Source of the DNA: Flavobacterium phycosphaerae
Lineage (GTDB): Bacteria > Bacteroidota > Bacteroidia > Flavobacteriales > Flavobacteriaceae
Assembly: GCF_010119235.1 (NCBI RefSeq)
Contig: NZ_JAAATZ010000001.1
Location: 2,200,501-2,264,500 of the forward strand
DNA length: 64,000 nucleotides
Direction of reading: 5' to 3'
The translations under genes were made by a program, and so were the position numbers. Under the pieces are notes generated by a model. That model worked only from the letters and a program-made list of their open reading frames with translations, had not been told where the DNA came from and did not search any database. Shown here piece by piece: positions 1 through 8,572 of the stretch (position 1 is its first letter; each line of letters starts with the position of its first letter).

Positions 1-599
1 GAAAATAAATACTTGGTATTTTCAAAATTTTCAAGTTCTTTATCAAAATTGGATATCATAGTCTTATAGGTACCTTCATTATTGAAATTATCGGTTAATG
101 GATTGTAATTATTAACTCTGTATGTTTCAACTGCAGCAAAACTTTGTTTAGCCAAGCCATATTTTGTGTTTTTATTTTTCCCGTTTATTTTTAGGATGCT
201 AGTGGTTATACCAAAAGAGATGTTTCGCAAAGTATCATTGTTTACCAAAGCAAAAGACAGGTTTAGACTAGAGTATAATGAATGGAATGGATTATAGTTT
301 CCGGCTAAATCGTATCCGTGATGTTTCGCAAAAGTTTTATTTTTAGTAAACAAAAAATAAGGGGTGAAACTTACAGCATAGTTATTAGGCACTTTATAAT
401 CTTTTGTGAAAGTATTAATAAGGTTTGACGTAAAAGCTTTTACACTTTTTGGGTTTTCTACATTAGAAATACTTTGGTCTAAAAGTACCGTTGCAGGAGT
501 ATTTGGTATTTCCAGGTGTTCAAGTGAAGTTGAAAATTGAGAATAGGAATTTACAGAGAGCATCAACAGTAGCCCTATTTGGTAGTACAATGTTTTCAT
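1..599 (-). CDS. hypothetical exported protein (3' end beyond window)
   Basis: The reading frame starts at an ATG at 599 and runs without a stop to the window edge, giving about 199 visible residues. The N-terminus (MKTLYYQIGLLLMLSVNSYS) has a short basic head, a hydrophobic core and a small-residue end, so it is probably a Sec signal peptide. The mature part is polar, with aromatic-rich stretches such as YAVSFTPYFLF and SLYSSLNLSFALV that alternate like outer-membrane beta strands. The start overlaps the stop of the upstream gene (ATGA arrangement at 596-599), so the two are probably translationally coupled. No family was recognised; an outer-membrane or periplasmic role is inference. Confidence 0.75.
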   Translation of the reverse strand, partial: MKTLYYQIGLLLMLSVNSYSQFSTSLEHLEIPNTPATVLLDQSISNVENPKSVKAFTSNLINTFTKDYKVPNNYAVSFTPYFLFTKNKTFAKHHGYDLAGNYNPFHSLYSSLNLSFALVNNDTLRNISFGITTSILKINGKNKNTKYGLAKQSFAAVETYRVNNYNPLTDNFNNEGTYKTMISNFDKELENFENTKYLF

Positions 600-1006
600 A
601 TTAATAGTTTTTTAAGTATTCGACCTTCGTTGTTAATTTTCATCGAAAATGTATCATCTTCAGTTAATTGAAAATTCATAATATCATCATCTTTCTTAAC
701 CCAATAGTCAAGCGAAGTTGCATTATTGGGGTCTAAAACAAATGTTTTTAAATCTTCCCCGGTTTTTATATCATCGGGTAGGTGGTTTAGGAATGTCACG
801 ACTAAGAGAGTCCATCCTTTTAAACTATCGGTATCACCTATTTTTCTAAAAATTAGGTTACCGAATTGGTCTAAATCAATATTGCCATCAAATACTTTTG
901 GGGAAGATGCTAACAGTTCGTAGGCATCATCTTTGATTTTGTATACTAAAGTTTGCGCTATGTATATAGTGTCTACTTTTACTTTTATTGAAACTGTTTT
1001 ATTCAT
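596..1006 (-). CDS. hypothetical protein, coupled to the downstream exported protein
   Basis: This is a 136-residue protein with no visible signal peptide or membrane segment. It begins MNKTVSIKVKVDTIYIAQTL, a beta-strand-like start, and contains acidic stretches (KKDDDIMNF, TEDDTFSM). It ends in a TGA that shares bases with the ATG of the next minus-strand gene, a sign of a two-gene operon. No domain was recognised. The absence of an export signal suggests a cytoplasmic protein, but an unusual export route for a partner of the exported neighbour cannot be excluded. Its promoter should lie within 1007-1310, shared with the divergent gene at 1311. Confidence 0.7.
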   Translation of the reverse strand: MNKTVSIKVKVDTIYIAQTLVYKIKDDAYELLASSPKVFDGNIDLDQFGNLIFRKIGDTDSLKGWTLLVVTFLNHLPDDIKTGEDLKTFVLDPNNATSLDYWVKKDDDIMNFQLTEDDTFSMKINNEGRILKKLLI

Positions 1007-1100
1007 AATTGTTCCTTATTTTAATTTTTTTGCCTACTCTGTTCAGTTTTCGGCTTCCCTGTTTGTTATTCCAAAACTACTTTCAATGATTTATCCCTCT

Positions 1101-1247
1101 CTGGGGTAAACCCCTAAGTGACAATGTTTTTTTACCTAATAGCTTTAGTTGTTAACAAGAATAGTACCTGTAAGAAAAAAATCGTTATTTTCGTTAAACT
1201 ACTAGTTCTTAGGGGAAATACCTAAGCTGATTAGTGTTATACCCCAG
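1101..1247. promoter_or_regulatory. nested inverted repeats in the divergent intergenic region
   Basis: The 304-bp gap 1007-1310 separates two divergent genes and holds GC-rich words in an AT-rich background. CTGGGGTA at 1101-1108 is the exact reverse complement of TACCCCAG at 1240-1247, and CCCCTAAG at 1111-1118 is the reverse complement of CTTAGGGG at 1208-1215, so the two pairs are nested. A local CTTAGG/CCTAAG hairpin (1208-1226) lies inside. This could be an operator pair or a structured leader; the response regulator at 3511 is a possible but unproven binder. No other gene was seen in this gap. Confidence 0.4.
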
Positions 1248-1310
1248 TCTATCTGTTTTGGTTATTAAGAGCTTTGGAGCAATAAATACTAACCTTAAAA
1301 TTTAGAAATC

Positions 1311-2087
1311 ATGAAAAGAATTTTAGCATTAGCAGCTATTGTAGGTAGTCTGCACTGTTTTGCCAAAACCGAAACTCCAAAGAAAGTATTGGGTAATCCT
1401 GTCTTGACAACAGTTTTTGATTGCCCGGTTAATATCATTATCATTAATGTATCAAAGCTCAAAAGAGATGGGGTTTATGATACTTGGACAAGGAATAATC
1501 AAGATTTAATCTGTAACAGTAATTTTAAATCTGCAAAATGTGAGTATGAAAGCTTAGCCGTTAATCTGTTAGTTTTTGATGATAGAATAGCTGAATTTAC
1601 ATGGTTAAATACGAATTCTGATTATATCTGTTATGATGAATCCTATGCTTTTTTAGAGCAGTCTAGGCTCATTAATATTCCAAGATCAACAATTGATGAT
1701 CATGTTAGGGATGCTGCCGAAGAACAAAAAAAAACATTTACTTTACGACAGATGATCGATTTAGGTCTAGATTTAAACAGACCTAATTACAGACAATTCG
1801 TAAAAATAGATGATAGTAGCGGTACCGCAGTATTACAAGTCTCAGACGGATTTGAAGAAAATAAAACATGTTATTCTATTCCTTTCATTATTAGTATTGT
1901 TAAAGACCTTAAGATAACAAATTACAATGACTTAGTTTTCACCTTTGTAAAAGTTAGAATAGATGGTGTTGATGCTTATGCTTTTAATGTAACTTATCCG
2001 GGTCTTGATCTATCAAAAAAATATTATGATTTCTCAACCCGCCCGGGATTTGGTTTATTTGGTAATGAAAACAAAAACAAAAAATAA
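1311..2087 (+). CDS. hypothetical exported protein
   Basis: The 258-residue product starts MKRILALAAIVGSLHCFAK, a clear Sec signal peptide with probable cleavage near residue 18. Mature cysteines occur in spaced positions (for example FDCPVNI, LICNSN, SAKCEYE, YICYDE, KTCYSI), which suggests disulfides in the periplasm or outside the cell. There are no other membrane segments. It lies upstream of a membrane protein, kinase and regulator on the same strand, but the 22-bp gap after its stop does not prove cotranscription. No family was recognised; a role as an extracytoplasmic output or input of the neighbouring signalling unit is speculation. Confidence 0.75.
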   Translation: MKRILALAAIVGSLHCFAKTETPKKVLGNPVLTTVFDCPVNIIIINVSKLKRDGVYDTWTRNNQDLICNSNFKSAKCEYESLAVNLLVFDDRIAEFTWLNTNSDYICYDESYAFLEQSRLINIPRSTIDDHVRDAAEEQKKTFTLRQMIDLGLDLNRPNYRQFVKIDDSSGTAVLQVSDGFEENKTCYSIPFIISIVKDLKITNYNDLVFTFVKVRIDGVDAYAFNVTYPGLDLSKKYYDFSTRPGFGLFGNENKNKK

Positions 2088-2115
2088 GTAAAGCCCTAAT
2101 TAATTATACTTGGTA

Positions 2116-2751
2116 ATGAGTGAATGGATACCCCATATTTTCACACCTATTAAAATATTGGTCTTGTTGACTTTCATTTTAGGACTTTTATACCTCAATA
2201 AACAAAACACAAGGCATAAAGTATTGCTTTGTGTTTTGTTTGTTTCCGTGGTAACCGAAATGGGAGGGGCTATTTTAACCAACTTGTCACTGCTGTATTC
2301 CATAGCTTTTATTGTTCATAATACGCTTTGGCTGAGTATGCTGTTTCTCTTTAAAAACACCCGGTTCTTAAAAAAAATCATTATAGCTTATGTCGTTTTT
2401 TGCGTGTTCTATTTCCTTTATAAAGAGGTAGATACACCATTGAATACTGATAATTTTATTATTGGAGCTTTTATATATTTATTTACATTCTTAACCTTAA
2501 GTTTTAAAGAACTTAAAGCTGAGAATATTGTTTTTTTTCAATCCAACCGGTATTTGCTGTTGTGCTCTCCTCTAATTTTCTTTTTTGGGTATAGTATAAT
2601 GTTCGGATTTGGAGACCATGTTTTAACAGGAGAGGTGCTGTTTAGGGATACACTGTTGTATGATTTTGTTAGCTATCTTTCTAATATTATATACTATCTT
2701 CTTATACTGTTGTACATTTATACTGAAAAAAGAAAAGATGACAAATTATAG
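2116..2751 (+). CDS. multi-span integral membrane protein, possible sensor partner of the kinase
   Basis: I use the ATG at 2116 rather than the upstream in-frame TTG at 2110. The roughly 211-residue protein is almost entirely hydrophobic, with about seven membrane segments, starting with ILVLLTFILGLLYL and ending with a cytoplasmic EKRKDDKL tail. Its last 14 bases overlap the start of the histidine kinase, so the two are very likely translated together. In Bacteroidota, DesK/LiaS-type kinases often sit beside a membrane protein of this kind. A sensing or kinase-partner role is inferred from the overlap alone; no domain was recognised. Confidence 0.8.
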   Translation: MSEWIPHIFTPIKILVLLTFILGLLYLNKQNTRHKVLLCVLFVSVVTEMGGAILTNLSLLYSIAFIVHNTLWLSMLFLFKNTRFLKKIIIAYVVFCVFYFLYKEVDTPLNTDNFIIGAFIYLFTFLTLSFKELKAENIVFFQSNRYLLLCSPLIFFFGYSIMFGFGDHVLTGEVLFRDTLLYDFVSYLSNIIYYLLILLYIYTEKRKDDKL

Positions 2752-3508
2752 AATTGCCATAGGTATTGTAATTGGGTTGCTTTTCATTTGTCTGGCAGTA
2801 CTTTTCTGTGTGCTTCTTATCAAACTCTATATCAAAAAAATAAAAGAGTATAACGCTAAAGAAGTAGCTTTTCAAAAAACGGTTAGTCAAACCATTATTG
2901 AAACTCAAGAACAGGTACTCCAAAACATATCACAAGACTTGCACGACGATGCCGGGCAGCAATTGACCTACATTAATTTTCAACTGGAGAACCTCAAACT
3001 CGACTCGCCTGAATTGAAGAATACGCTTGAGCCTTTATCGCAATCGGTAAACCAATTATCGCAAACGATAAGAGGCATTAGTCATGGGCTGAACAATCAG
3101 TTGGTGATGCAACAGGATGTAATCAAAGCGATAGCTGCTGAAGTTAAGCGTTTACAAAAAAACACTAAGACTTCTTTAAGCTATTCTTTTGAGGAATTGG
3201 GAAAAAAGGAATTTACGGTCAATGAAAAAATATTTATTTACCGTATTTTTCAGGAGTGTATGAACAATTGCTTTAAGCACGCTAAAGCGAGTGAAATAAA
3301 GATAAGTATCTCCATCAGACCACAATTTGAGATGAAGATCGAAGATAACGGTCAGGGATTTAATCAGGATAAAACAGCGGTCAAAACATCATTGGGTTTA
3401 ACCAATATGAAAGCCAGAGCCCAAAGTATTAACTACCAATTAGTACTAACTTCTAACCCGGGGCTGGGCACTACAATAACCTTAACCGAAAATACCAAAA
3501 CGGACTAA
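2738..3508 (+). CDS. sensor histidine kinase, HisKA_3 (NarX/DesK-like) family
   Basis: I choose the ATG at 2738; an earlier ATG would add a stretch overlapping the membrane gene by more than 90 bases. The 256-residue protein has one N-terminal membrane span (residues about 5-29), a coiled linker, and the HisKA_3 phospho-acceptor motif LHDDAGQQL with His-69. The HATPase_c domain follows, with the N-box near FQECMNNCFKHA and the G1 box EDNGQGF, then SLGLTNMKARA. It has no periplasmic sensor domain, so signal input may come from the overlapping membrane protein. The response regulator starts 2 bases after its stop. The pairing with that regulator is strongly supported by order and family. Confidence 0.93.
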   Translation: MTNYRIAIGIVIGLLFICLAVLFCVLLIKLYIKKIKEYNAKEVAFQKTVSQTIIETQEQVLQNISQDLHDDAGQQLTYINFQLENLKLDSPELKNTLEPLSQSVNQLSQTIRGISHGLNNQLVMQQDVIKAIAAEVKRLQKNTKTSLSYSFEELGKKEFTVNEKIFIYRIFQECMNNCFKHAKASEIKISISIRPQFEMKIEDNGQGFNQDKTAVKTSLGLTNMKARAQSINYQLVLTSNPGLGTTITLTENTKTD

Positions 3509-3510
3509 TC

Positions 3511-4167
3511 ATGGAACAAATTACTATAGGAATTATTGATGATCACGCTATAGTGCGTCACGGTTTAAAAGAGTTATTGCACAAACTGGGAAACTATAAA
3601 GTCATTCAGGAATTTGATAACGGAGAAGATTTTTTGGCGGCACTGCCTTTAGAACCTGCCCCGCAAATGTATATTTTAGATTATTCGATGCCCCATATGA
3701 ACGGTATTGAAGTACTAAAAGCACTTGAAGCCAGAGAAGAAGAAATTAAGGTGCTACTCCTGACCCAACATTTTGATGAACAAATAATCAACGAAGCATA
3801 TCACCACGGAGCCAGAGGGTTTTTGCATAAAAACTGTACGGCGCATGACTTAAAATTTGCCATAGATAACATTATTAAAATTGGCTACAATAACGTATCC
3901 GAAATCCTAAAACGCATCCGAAACTACGAGATGACCGGGGAGAAGAAGCCTACCGACATAGTACTGTCAGAACGCGAAATGCATTTTTTAACCTTGGTAT
4001 GCGATGAAAGAGAACTTACGTATGAGCAAATGGCTGACAGTATGAACCTATCGGTAAAGTCGATAGAGGCCTACCGAGCGACCCTTTTTGAACGTTATGG
4101 CATTAAATCAAAAGTAGGTCTGGTACTGTTTTCGTTTAAATACCGACTTACAGAACCTTTTATATAA
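3511..4167 (+). CDS. response regulator transcription factor, NarL/LuxR family
   Basis: The 218-residue protein has an N-terminal receiver domain with the acidic pair Asp-10/Asp-11 (IIDDHAIVRHGL), the likely phospho-acceptor Asp-57 in ILDYSMPHMNG, and the conserved Lys in LHKNCT. The C-terminal helix-turn-helix begins at LSEREMHFL and includes LTYEQMADSMNLSVKSIEAY, which fits GerE/LuxR DNA-binding domains. It is the third gene of a tight unit with the membrane protein and HisKA_3 kinase. Its targets are unknown; the nested repeats at 1101-1247 are candidates. It may also be autoregulatory. Confidence 0.95.
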   Translation: MEQITIGIIDDHAIVRHGLKELLHKLGNYKVIQEFDNGEDFLAALPLEPAPQMYILDYSMPHMNGIEVLKALEAREEEIKVLLLTQHFDEQIINEAYHHGARGFLHKNCTAHDLKFAIDNIIKIGYNNVSEILKRIRNYEMTGEKKPTDIVLSEREMHFLTLVCDERELTYEQMADSMNLSVKSIEAYRATLFERYGIKSKVGLVLFSFKYRLTEPFI

Positions 4168-4176
4168 AAAGAGGAA

Positions 4177-4563
4177 TTACTTTACCGCCACCATCGAAAT
4201 CTCAACATTCACGCCCTTAGGCAAACCGGCTACTTGCACGGTCTCACGGGCCGGAGCTGTTTTTTCATCAAAGTAACGCCCGTAAACAGCATTGATACGA
4301 GCAAAATTACCCATATCCATAATAAAGATGGTGGTTTTAACCACGTGCTCAAAAGTCATATCGGCCGCGTCCAATACGGCTTTCATGTTTTCCATCACTT
4401 GTTGGGTCTCAGTTTCAATATCGTCTAAAACCAATGCCATAGTAACCGGATCCAAAGCAATTTGCCCCGAAGTATAAAGGGTTTCCCCAATCAACACCGC
4501 TTGATTATAAGGCCCAATAGGAGCCGGAGCCTTCTCTGTAAAGATTATTTTTTTATCACTCAT
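4177..4563 (-). CDS. ridA: RidA family 2-iminobutanoate/2-iminopropanoate deaminase
   Basis: The 128-residue length is typical of RidA (YjgF/YER057c/UK114). The family pattern is clear: PIGPYNQAVLIGETLYTSGQ near the N-terminus, and ARETVQVAGLPKGVNVEI near the C-terminus with Arg-106, which in the family binds the substrate carboxylate. RidA proteins are trimeric and hydrolyse reactive enamine/imine intermediates made by PLP enzymes such as threonine dehydratase. The start codon is the last ATG of an eight-unit heptamer array (4561-4616) that fills the gap to lptD, which may affect translation. It is downstream of lptD on the same strand. Confidence 0.95.
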   Translation of the reverse strand: MSDKKIIFTEKAPAPIGPYNQAVLIGETLYTSGQIALDPVTMALVLDDIETETQQVMENMKAVLDAADMTFEHVVKTTIFIMDMGNFARINAVYGRYFDEKTAPARETVQVAGLPKGVNVEISMVAVK

Positions 4564-4616
4564 AACTCATAATTCATAATTCATAATTCATAACTCATAA
4601 CTCATAATTCATAATT
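4561..4616. repeat. tandem heptamer array, eight units of CATAA(C/T)T
   Basis: Eight consecutive 7-bp units read CATAACT or CATAATT on the + strand. The array starts on the ridA start codon and ends on the lptD stop codon, so it forms the whole intergenic spacer. On the transcribed (minus) strand each unit contains ATG, which creates a series of potential starts in rotating frames just before ridA. Short arrays of this composition can change length by slipped-strand pairing. A related but shorter AATTACG run lies between pyrE and the gene at 58675. Confidence 0.9.
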
Positions 4617-7276
4617 ATCTAAGGCTTCTATCCGCCTGACTGCGCTTATCCCACTTAATATCACTAAGCACACCCGATTTGATACCGATAAAGAAACTCC
4701 AATACGATTGCCCAAACGGCACCCAGCTGAAGTCCATACGCCAACTGTCTAAATCCCGTTCAAACCTAAACTGGGTGAAGGTGACGCCCTTCTGCACAAA
4801 GTCATACCCGGTAGAAACACCGGCTTTCCACTTGGGAGCCAAATCAGTATTCATAGATACCATCAACGAGTTGCCTGAAACCTTCTTTTCGCGGTTATTG
4901 TTGCTATAGGTTAGGGAGTAAGCCAGTGTCATATCAAAAGGCAGCTTGTATTTGAAAAACTCCGAGGCGGTTTCAGTGGCTCCTTCTTCGCCTTCCTTGT
5001 CTTCTCCAAACTGACTCTGACGACGGTCACTCAAATCGGTATTAGTACCAAACAAGTCGTCTTCACGACCTCCGTTTCTTTTTCCTTGGGTGTTCGCTTT
5101 TTCTTTGTCTTCACCCCTCGGCTCGAGAAGGAATAGTTCACCGTCATATTAGCACTGGTCATTCTAAACAAACTGCCACCATTGTCAATATTCCAGGTAT
5201 TAATTCTTTTTCCGGCATTATTGATGGCGTAGGGGTCGAGTGTCGTAGCAAAATTGACATTCATTTTTTGATTAAAAAAGGCCGTTCCACCACTAACACG
5301 CATAGGCGACCATCGTAATGAATCGGCTGTAACATCGTAGCTGGCAGCAAAGTTCAAACTGTTGAGCAGCATGACTTTTTTAGGTTCGGTTTTGGTCGAA
5401 TCTTTATCGGTTACTTTGGCTTCAAAGGAGTTACTCAAATTAAATCCGATATTGTTTGACATAGTTTTCCCCGGTGCCCCGAAAATACCATTGTCAAAGC
5501 GAGTGTATTCTTTTAGCATGGTACCACTGCCGTCAGGGTCATAGGTATCATAATACTGAGCAAAACTAGGAGTGTAGCTATAAGAAACCGTAGGTCGAAC
5601 CAAATGACGTATGGCTTGAATTCGTTTCTTGTCGCCAAAATTAAACGTACCGTAAATAGTAGTCCCCAAACTGGCGTTGAAGGAGTAAGTTCTGAAGGCA
5701 TCAAAACCTTGTACGTCGGTATCAATTATTTTGTTTTGCGCTACATTAAATTGTTTCTTGATAGTTTTTAAATACCAAACTTCATTATAATTTACCGAGG
5801 TGGTAGCACTGAAGTATTTAAAAACTTTAAAGTTGGTGCTCAATGGTATGGTGTGTTGAAAACCAATCTTGGCATCACGGAACATTTGAGGTTTAAAGAA
5901 TAGCGAATCTTTGGTAGCGATGCGGTTCTCTCCTCTGACAGTATATTGCAGGTTAATGTTTTTCAACATCCCTTTTTTAATACCATCCTTAGGGGCAAAC
6001 GGATAAATCCGGTCTACACTCACTTGAAGCGTAGGTAAGGTCATGCTAATGTCCTCGGTATTGGTGTTCTGCGAATGGGTAGCCGTTAACGACAGGTTCA
6101 CTTGCGGCACCGAGTTAAAGGTCTTAGAATACGAAATCGAAGAACTCAAAGTGTTGTTTAATCTTGACCCTACATTGACCTGGTTGATAGAGCTGACATA
6201 GTATTTACTACTTCCCAAATTGACCGAAGCGGAGAAACGAGAATTCGGGTTCGATTTGCCGTCTTTGGAGTGGGTCCACTGGATGTTGTAAATATTGGTT
6301 CGAGCATAATCAGGATACCCGCGTTCGCTGGTGATGAGGTTTTCAAAACGCACATTAACATTCCCCTGAAACTTATACCGCTTGGCATACGACGATTCAA
6401 AGCGCATGGCATAACTACCGTTGGTATAATAATCACCCAAAACGGCTAGGTCATAGTTGTCACTCAAAGCAAAATAATACCCTCCGTTTTGCAACGAAAA
6501 GCCACGGGTATTACTGTCGTTATAGGAAGGAATGATTAACCCGGAGCGACTTTTCTCCGTCATTGGAAAGAAAGCAAATGGCAAAGCCAAAGGGGTAGGC
6601 ACATCGGCAATCACCATATTGGTTAGTCCAACGACTACTTTTTTACCGGGGACCAACTTTACACGGCTGGCCTGAAAATAATATTCAGGATTATCTACAT
6701 CCTTAGCAGTAGTAAAACGGGCTTTCTTTAAAAAATACACCGAGTCGTTTTCTTTCTTAGAGATTTCGGCTTTTACATTCATCTCCCCCTGCTTGGTTCT
6801 GGAGTTCCAAACTAAAGCCTTTTTGGTTTTATAATTAAAGCGAATTGAATCCGGTTCTACTTGCTGGCCTCCCTGTTTGAAAATAGGCGATTGGGTATAG
6901 GCTCCGGTAGAATCTTTTATTCTTCCGGCATACACTTCATTCTTTTGGTAGTCAAAAACAATAATCCCCGCTTTCAGTTCAATATCCTGATAATACAATT
7001 CGGCTTTGTCGTATAAAGTAACCAGTTTTTTCTTTTGGTCAATTTTGGCATACTTCTCGGCTTTGTATTTTACTTTGCCGTCCAGTAAAGGTTTTTTCTT
7101 TTTAAGATTGGTGTCATTCACTTTGATGACTACTTCAGGTTCCGGTTGAGCAGTATCTGGTTGATTTTTAGCAGGAAAGGATTTTTCTTTGGGTTTGCCT
7201 TCTTGTGCGTAGGTTTTTGCGTTCCCCAGTGTTAGGAAGATTGTTAAAAAACGATATAAAATAAGTTTCTTTGCAA
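4615..7276 (-). pseudogene. lptD: LptD-like LPS assembly outer-membrane protein, interrupted by two single-base homopolymer deletions
   Basis: The main open frame (7121 to 5031) carries the OstA-like N-terminal part and most of a beta-barrel; the C-terminal barrel continues in another frame from about 5142 to 4615 (DDLFGTNTDLSDRRQSQFG onward). Adding one base in the C4 run at 5114-5117 joins the two frames through a charged linker. A second one-base contraction at 7246-7251 separates a signal-peptide start (TTG at 7276, MQRNLFYIVF then LTIFLTLGNAKTYAQ) from the body. With both bases restored the protein has 887 residues. LptD inserts LPS into the outer leaflet and is normally essential, so assembly error is more likely than true loss. 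Confidence 0.85.
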
Positions 7277-7323
7277 AGGTTTAATACTATTTTTGTAGAA
7301 GTATGGCTTGATTTTTGACGTGG

Positions 7324-7331
7324 CAAACTTA
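7324..7331 (-). promoter_or_regulatory. candidate -7 element for lptD (TAAGTTTG)
   Basis: On the minus strand the word TAAGTTTG matches the Bacteroidota -7 consensus TAnnTTTG, 48 bp upstream of the proposed TTG start of lptD. A TTTG lies 15 bp further upstream, slightly closer than the usual 17-23 bp. The match is by eye only. Confidence 0.35.
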
Positions 7332-7408
7332 AACAATATTTTCGGTCAAAAATAACGAAATATTAGATTTATAACCTTTTGGTTTTAATTAAAATTAACT
7401 TTTGAGCA

Positions 7409-8557
7409 ATGAGATTTTTAACGAATTTAAAAACCTGCTTTTCGATACTTTTATTGCTAAACATACTTAATGTCGCAGGGCAGTCATCTGGAAATAGGTT
7501 TGTATTGGTTTTAGATGCCGGGCATGGAGGTAAAGATCCCGGGAACTCCTATCACGGCTATGTTGAAAAGGATATTGCATTGAAAACTACTCTAAAAGTG
7601 GGCAAATTTCTTGAAAAAGAAAAAGATTTTGAAGTGACTTTCACGCGTAAAACGGATGAATTTATAGAATTGGTGAACCGTCCTAAAATAGCCAATAAAA
7701 TTGATGCTCATTTGTTTGTTTCCATACATTGTAATTCGGTTAAAAACTTTGAACCGTCAGGAACAGAAACCTTTGTAATGGGGCTTTCAAGAGCTAATAT
7801 GAATATGGAAGTGGCCAAAAACGAAAACTCGGTAATATTACTGGAGGATAATTACAAAAAGAACTATCAGGGGTTTGATCCGAATAAGCCTGAAAACCTC
7901 ATAGGTTTAAAAATCATTCAGGAGGAAAATTTATACAGTAGTATTAGTTTGGCTACCACTATTCAGGAAAATTTTACAGGTAAGTTGAATCGAAAAACAA
8001 GAGGCGTAAAACAACAGCCTTTATGGGTTTTGGATGCCGCTAAAATGCCGGGTGTTCTGATAGAGTTAGGCTTTTTATCCAACAAGGAAGAAGGGGAATA
8101 CTTGAATTCTGAAGAAGGACAAACCGAAATGGCCAGACAGATTGCCAATGCCATCATTCATTATAAGAAAATGTATTTCAATGAACCGCTGAATGATGAG
8201 GATGTCAAAATGGTTGAGAAAAAGTACAAACCGGAGCCTACAGAACCTATAGATTCAACCATTGCAAAATCTAATGATGCCATAAATTCTATCAGTACCA
8301 TGACTGATGAATCCGGTCAGGATTTTTATAAAATTCAACTTTTTGCCAGTTCAAAGAAAAAAAATGTCAATTCAGCCGATTTTAAGGGGTTAAAGGACAT
8401 TTCATTTACTTTTGAAAACAATCTCTACCGGTATTATTACGGAAAAGCGACGGATTTAAATAGTGCCAAAAAGTTGAATAATGAAGCAAAAAGCCATGGT
8501 TTTACAGATGCATTTATGGTACAGTTCTCTAACGGTAAAGCCTCTGCAATAAAATAA
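7409..8557 (+). CDS. N-acetylmuramoyl-L-alanine amidase (Amidase_3) with C-terminal SPOR-like domain
   Basis: The 382-residue exported protein has a signal peptide (residues about 1-25, ending NVAGQ) and an Amidase_3 catalytic domain. The zinc-site motifs are visible: VLDAGHGGKDPGN, then EKD, then FVSIHCNS, with the catalytic region ending LIELGFLSNKEEG. Residues about 305-375 (FYKIQLFASSKKK to AFMVQFSNG) look like a SPOR domain, which binds denuded septal glycan. The enzyme should cleave peptide stems from peptidoglycan during cell division. A paralogue follows directly. The gene is divergent from lptD, an arrangement that groups outer-membrane biogenesis with wall hydrolysis. Confidence 0.95.
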   Translation: MRFLTNLKTCFSILLLLNILNVAGQSSGNRFVLVLDAGHGGKDPGNSYHGYVEKDIALKTTLKVGKFLEKEKDFEVTFTRKTDEFIELVNRPKIANKIDAHLFVSIHCNSVKNFEPSGTETFVMGLSRANMNMEVAKNENSVILLEDNYKKNYQGFDPNKPENLIGLKIIQEENLYSSISLATTIQENFTGKLNRKTRGVKQQPLWVLDAAKMPGVLIELGFLSNKEEGEYLNSEEGQTEMARQIANAIIHYKKMYFNEPLNDEDVKMVEKKYKPEPTEPIDSTIAKSNDAINSISTMTDESGQDFYKIQLFASSKKKNVNSADFKGLKDISFTFENNLYRYYYGKATDLNSAKKLNNEAKSHGFTDAFMVQFSNGKASAIK

Positions 8558-8572
8558 TTAATTAAGTAAATT

